8,920 nucleotides of DNA, taken from NCBI GenBank assembly GCA_910588965.1, contig CAJUSO010000052.1:14494-23413 (forward strand). The letters run 5' to 3'. This DNA is from an uncultured Lachnospiraceae bacterium (GTDB lineage Bacteria; Bacillota; Clostridia; Lachnospirales; Lachnospiraceae). Below, piece by piece: positions 7,302-8,920 of this stretch (positions within the stretch are counted from its first letter, which is position 1; every line of letters starts with the position of its first letter). The notes beneath the pieces are model-generated. The model had not been told where the DNA came from and made no database searches. It saw only the letters and a program-made list of their open reading frames with translations. The position numbers were made by a program, and so were the translations under genes.

Positions 7302-7385
7302 ATAATTCCTTTCATTATGCTATCTTGCATGCGTGCCCTATAGATTTATATAAAGTACGGTAACTATAAGTCGTGACTGTCCCTA

Positions 7386-7414
7386 ATCATACCAAAGAAA
7401 GAAGATATTGTCAA
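7386..7414 (-). promoter_or_regulatory. Sigma-A type promoter of the helicase gene
   Basis: On the minus strand a perfect TTGACA (7409-7414) is separated by 17 bp from TATGAT (7386-7391). Transcription would start near 7379, giving a leader of about 78 nt. Long leaders are known for cold-induced helicase genes, but I saw no strong hairpin in this one. Confidence 0.8.
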
Positions 7415-7441
7415 ATTATTTCCAAAAATTCCTGGTTGCTA

Positions 7442-7533
7442 TTGACTTCTATCCAAATCTGATGTAGTATTAACTTATTGCATATATAGTTTCTATTACT
7501 ACATGAAATATTTATAATAACTTTACATATAAT
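7442..7533 (+). promoter_or_regulatory. AT-rich promoter region for the hemolysin III gene
   Basis: The intergenic region 7302-7627 holds divergent promoters. For the plus strand the best-spaced pair is TTGACT (7442-7447), 17 bp, TAGTAT (7465-7470). Two perfect TATAAT hexamers also occur, at 7513-7518 and 7528-7533, but with poor -35 matches. Which is used cannot be decided by eye. Any of them would leave a leader of about 90-150 nt. Confidence 0.45.
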
Positions 7534-7549
7534 ATAGAAAACCGCACAT

Positions 7550-7600
7550 GGCATCTTAGATGCCCAAAAGCCCGCCTGCATGGGGAATGCATTGGCAGGC
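7550..7600 (+). promoter_or_regulatory. Two-hairpin 5' leader upstream of the hemolysin III gene
   Basis: Hairpin one is GGCATC-TTA-GATGCC (7550-7564), a perfect 6-bp stem. Hairpin two pairs GCCTGC (7574-7579) with GCAGGC (7595-7600) and, after a 2-nt bulge, ATG (7580-7582) with CAT (7590-7592). An alternative inner hairpin is GCAT-ATGC. The ribosome-binding site starts 13 nt after the second stem. I do not recognise a known riboswitch class. There is no T tract after either stem on the plus strand, so any control would more likely act on translation or stability. Confidence 0.4.
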
Positions 7601-7627
7601 AATCATTTAGAAAAGGAGATGTTTTTT

Positions 7628-8293
7628 ATGAAATTCAGATTAAAAGACCCTGGCAGTTCTATTACGCATTTTATTGGGATGCTGATGGCTTTGTTTGCGG
7701 CGACCCCTCTTTTAATCCGCGCTTCCATGAATCCGGATAAGGTGCATGTGGTATCCCTGGCAGTATTTATTGCCAGCATGATTTTGCTGTATGGCGCCAG
7801 CGCCAGCTACCATGCCCTGGATTTGTCAGAAAGGATAAACCGGATCCTGCGGAAACTGGACCATATGATGATTTTCGTGCTGATTGCAGGCACCTATACG
7901 CCCGTGTGCGTGATTGTGCTGGGGGGGAGGACGGGCTATGGCCTGCTGGCCCTGGTATGGGGGATTGCACTTGCCGGGATCCTGGTCAAGGCATTTTGGA
8001 TTACTTGTCCTAAGTGGTTTTCTTCTATATTATATATTGCGATGGGCTGGGTCTGTGTCCTTGCTTTTACCCAGATTATCAATTCTTTGTCCAGGCAGGC
8101 ATTTGGGTGGCTGCTGGCAGGGGGGATTATTTATACGGTAGGGGGCGTGATATATGCCCTGAAGCTCCCCATCTTTAATTCCAGGCATAAGCATTTCGGT
8201 TCCCATGAGATTTTCCATCTGTTCGTGATGGGAGGGAGCGTGTGCCATTTTATCATGATGTATTTCTTTGTGGCAAGGATGCCCTTGCTATAA
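7628..8293 (+). CDS. trhA: PAQR/hemolysin III family membrane protein (TrhA)
   Basis: The protein has 221 residues, the normal length for the family. The ATG at 7628 is chosen because AAGGAG (7613-7618) lies 9 nt upstream; the frame is open to 7580 and an ATG at 7619 is in frame, but that one directly abuts the ribosome-binding site. Seven hydrophobic segments are visible at about 13-31, 41-57, 80-98, 103-122, 131-150, 158-177 and 195-216. Family motifs are present: ITHFIG (12-17), SASYH (58-62, SxxxH), LDHMMIFVLIAGTYTP (77-92) and HEIFH (193-197, HxxxH), with His207 in the last helix. The His/Ser/Asp set is the expected metal site of the PAQR superfamily, which suggests ceramidase-like hydrolase chemistry in the membrane. 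Bacterial members are linked to membrane fluidity or lipid homeostasis; the old name hemolysin III does not show that it is a toxin. Its 3' end overlaps the opposing GIY-YIG gene by 6 bp. Confidence 0.93.
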   Translation: MKFRLKDPGSSITHFIGMLMALFAATPLLIRASMNPDKVHVVSLAVFIASMILLYGASASYHALDLSERINRILRKLDHMMIFVLIAGTYTPVCVIVLGGRTGYGLLALVWGIALAGILVKAFWITCPKWFSSILYIAMGWVCVLAFTQIINSLSRQAFGWLLAGGIIYTVGGVIYALKLPIFNSRHKHFGSHEIFHLFVMGGSVCHFIMMYFFVARMPLL

Positions 8294-8590
8294 GGGCGGG
8301 CCGCCCCAGGGGGCGCCTGCGCCAGGATGTGCGCTGATAAGGCCTTCCTTTGCTTTGCGGGAAAGCTTTTTGATCTGGGCTTCCCGGCGCATGGCCTCCT
8401 GCCGGGTGTGGCAGTTTTCGGCATATACCAGGGTGACAGGCCTGCGGCTCCGGGTATATTTGCTTGCTTGTCCATTGTTATGGGCTTGCAGGCGTTTTTC
8501 TAGGTTGTTTGTCCAACCGGTATACAGCGTGCCGTCGCTGCAGCGGAGGATATAAGTGATATTGCCCGTATCGGTATCTGGATGGTTCAT
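8288..8590 (-). CDS. GIY-YIG domain protein (UPF0213, YhbQ/YazA-like)
   Basis: The protein has 100 residues. The GIY-YIG core is clear: TYILRC (12-17) in the GIY position, LYTGWTNNLEKRLQAHN (22-38) with YTG in the YIG position, Arg33 and His37, KYTRSRRP (44-51), and AMRREAQIKKL (66-76) with the conserved Glu70. This order fits stand-alone UPF0213 proteins of about 80-100 residues. The GIY-YIG fold is a nuclease fold; E. coli YhbQ-type proteins are reported as DNA-cleaving, but the role of this group is poorly defined. The C-terminus (AHPGAGAPWGGPPL) is an extra Pro/Gly-rich tail beyond the usual domain. The start at 8590 has AGAAAGGA (8599-8606) upstream. The stop (8288-8290) lies inside the end of the hemolysin III gene. 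Confidence 0.92.
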   Translation of the reverse strand: MNHPDTDTGNITYILRCSDGTLYTGWTNNLEKRLQAHNNGQASKYTRSRRPVTLVYAENCHTRQEAMRREAQIKKLSRKAKEGLISAHPGAGAPWGGPPL

Positions 8591-8610
8591 AACAGGGGTC
8601 CTTTCTGTAG

Positions 8611-8639
8611 ATTAAATATTGCCGGTATGGCGCCTGCAA
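8611..8639 (-). promoter_or_regulatory. Weak promoter candidate for the GIY-YIG gene
   Basis: On the minus strand TTGCAG (8634-8639), 17 bp, TTTAAT (8611-8616). The -10 matches five of six consensus bases and the -35 only three. It lies just upstream of the ribosome-binding site at 8599-8606 and would leave a short leader. Confidence 0.35.
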
Positions 8640-8843
8640 GGGAGTCGGCTGCCGCCATAACTGTGTTTTGGTATAGAGGGGCTGCAAAAGCGGATGGTTT
8701 ATTCCCGCGAGCAATGAGGAAAATAGCCATGTTTGCATGGATATTTGACGAATGCCGCGGGGATTGCACTGCGGCGGAAAGGAACCATGTTGTGGAAGCT
8801 ACCCGCCGCAGGCGGAGAATCCTGATTTGCAGGATTCTTTTTT
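8620..8843 (+). ncRNA. Candidate structured RNA (unclassified), ending in an intrinsic terminator
   Basis: No protein-like frame occupies this stretch, but ordered stems do. (a) TATGGCG (8626-8632) pairs with CGCCATA (8653-8659). (b) A long irregular hairpin 8701-8764 has ATTCCCGCG/CGCGGGGAT (one G-U), GCA/TGC, a purine-rich internal loop (ATGAGGA against GACGAA), AAATA/TATTT, one G-A mismatch, and CCATG-TTTG-CATGG. (c) CTGCGGCGG (8769-8777) pairs perfectly with CCGCCGCAG (8803-8811) around a 25-nt purine-rich loop. (d) The terminator at 8816-8843 follows four bases later. Possible starts are a weak TTCATA-17-TAGATT promoter (8585-8613) or an extended -10 TGGTATAGA (8669-8677), giving about 224 or 160 nt. 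I could not match it to 6S, SRP, tmRNA, RNase P or a riboswitch class I know. It could be an sRNA or the leader of a plus-strand gene beyond the window. The 5' end is a guess. Confidence 0.4.
8816..8843 (+). terminator. Strong intrinsic terminator, plus strand
   Basis: AGAATCCTG (8816-8824) pairs perfectly with CAGGATTCT (8830-8838) on a 5-nt loop, followed by an unbroken T run to 8843. There is no T tract on the minus side, so it acts on a plus-strand transcript. No plus-strand protein gene lies between it and the hemolysin III stop at 8293, so it needs another transcript to terminate. Confidence 0.85.
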
Positions 8844-8848
8844 ATGTA

Positions 8849-8870
8849 AAGAGGCTGCGAGCAGCCTCTT
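8849..8870. terminator. Perfect hairpin, possible bidirectional terminator
   Basis: AAGAGGCTG (8849-8857) pairs with CAGCCTCTT (8862-8870) on a CGAG tetraloop. Flanking T tracts are weak in both directions (TTTACAT on the minus strand). It may back up the preceding terminator or serve a minus-strand gene lying to the right of the window. From 8871 to 8920 I see nothing further. Confidence 0.45.
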
Positions 8871-8920
8871 ATATACAAAGCAGCGCAGTAAGGCAGGTAT
8901 TTTTTCAGTCCCGCTATACA

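Noticed and set aside
7580..7627. Longer N-terminus for the hemolysin III protein
   Set aside because: The extra codons cover the leader hairpin and the ribosome-binding site. The ATG at 7628 has ideal spacing and gives the family's usual length.
8620..8843. 6S RNA, SRP RNA or cobalamin-type riboswitch as the identity of the 3' structured region
   Set aside because: It is not a single rod with a central bubble, lacks the SRP tetraloop region, and lacks the conserved cobalamin core bases. It is left unclassified.

Overview
The window reads as chromosomal DNA of a Gram-positive anaerobe, most likely a Lachnospiraceae or related Clostridia gut bacterium. This is inferred from four things: purine-rich AGGAG-type ribosome-binding sites, a surface protein made of Big_2 Ig-like repeats followed by BspA-type leucine-rich repeats with a Lys-rich C-terminus, a cytoplasmic PAS hybrid histidine kinase of a kind common in that family, and mid-range GC. 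No tRNA, rRNA, CRISPR array, phage gene or transposase gene was seen.

Layout, left to right. (1) 1-1661 (+): the 3' part of a large secreted or surface repeat protein whose 5' end lies outside the window. (2) 1662-1863: two nested hairpins, one terminating the surface-protein gene and the other serving the opposing gene. (3) 1864-2781 (-): a DHH-family phosphoesterase. (4) 2930-5170 (-): a soluble PAS-PAS-HisKA-HATPase-receiver hybrid kinase with a near-consensus extended -10 promoter and a perfect palindrome over the predicted start of transcription. (5) 5171-5708: a 538-bp gap holding that promoter, an uncharacterised GC-rich stretch, a 160-bp nested inverted-repeat element flanked by TA, and the helicase terminator. 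(6) 5709-7301 (-): a DEAD-box RNA helicase with a C-terminal DbpA-type RNA-binding domain, read from a strong TTGACA-17-TATGAT promoter. (7) 7302-7627: divergent promoters and a two-hairpin leader. (8) 7628-8293 (+): a seven-helix PAQR/hemolysin III (TrhA) membrane protein. (9) 8288-8590 (-): a small GIY-YIG domain protein whose 3' end overlaps the hemolysin III gene by 6 bp. (10) 8591-8920: no convincing protein gene, but an ordered series of strong hairpins ending in a textbook plus-strand terminator, which suggests an unannotated structured RNA or riboswitch-type leader.

The genes do not form one pathway. Each of the three large minus-strand genes appears to have its own promoter, so this is mostly a set of independently transcribed housekeeping and regulatory genes. 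The least explained and most interesting parts are non-coding: the 160-bp inverted-repeat element at 5436-5595, the possible RNA at about 8620-8843, and the palindrome in the kinase promoter.
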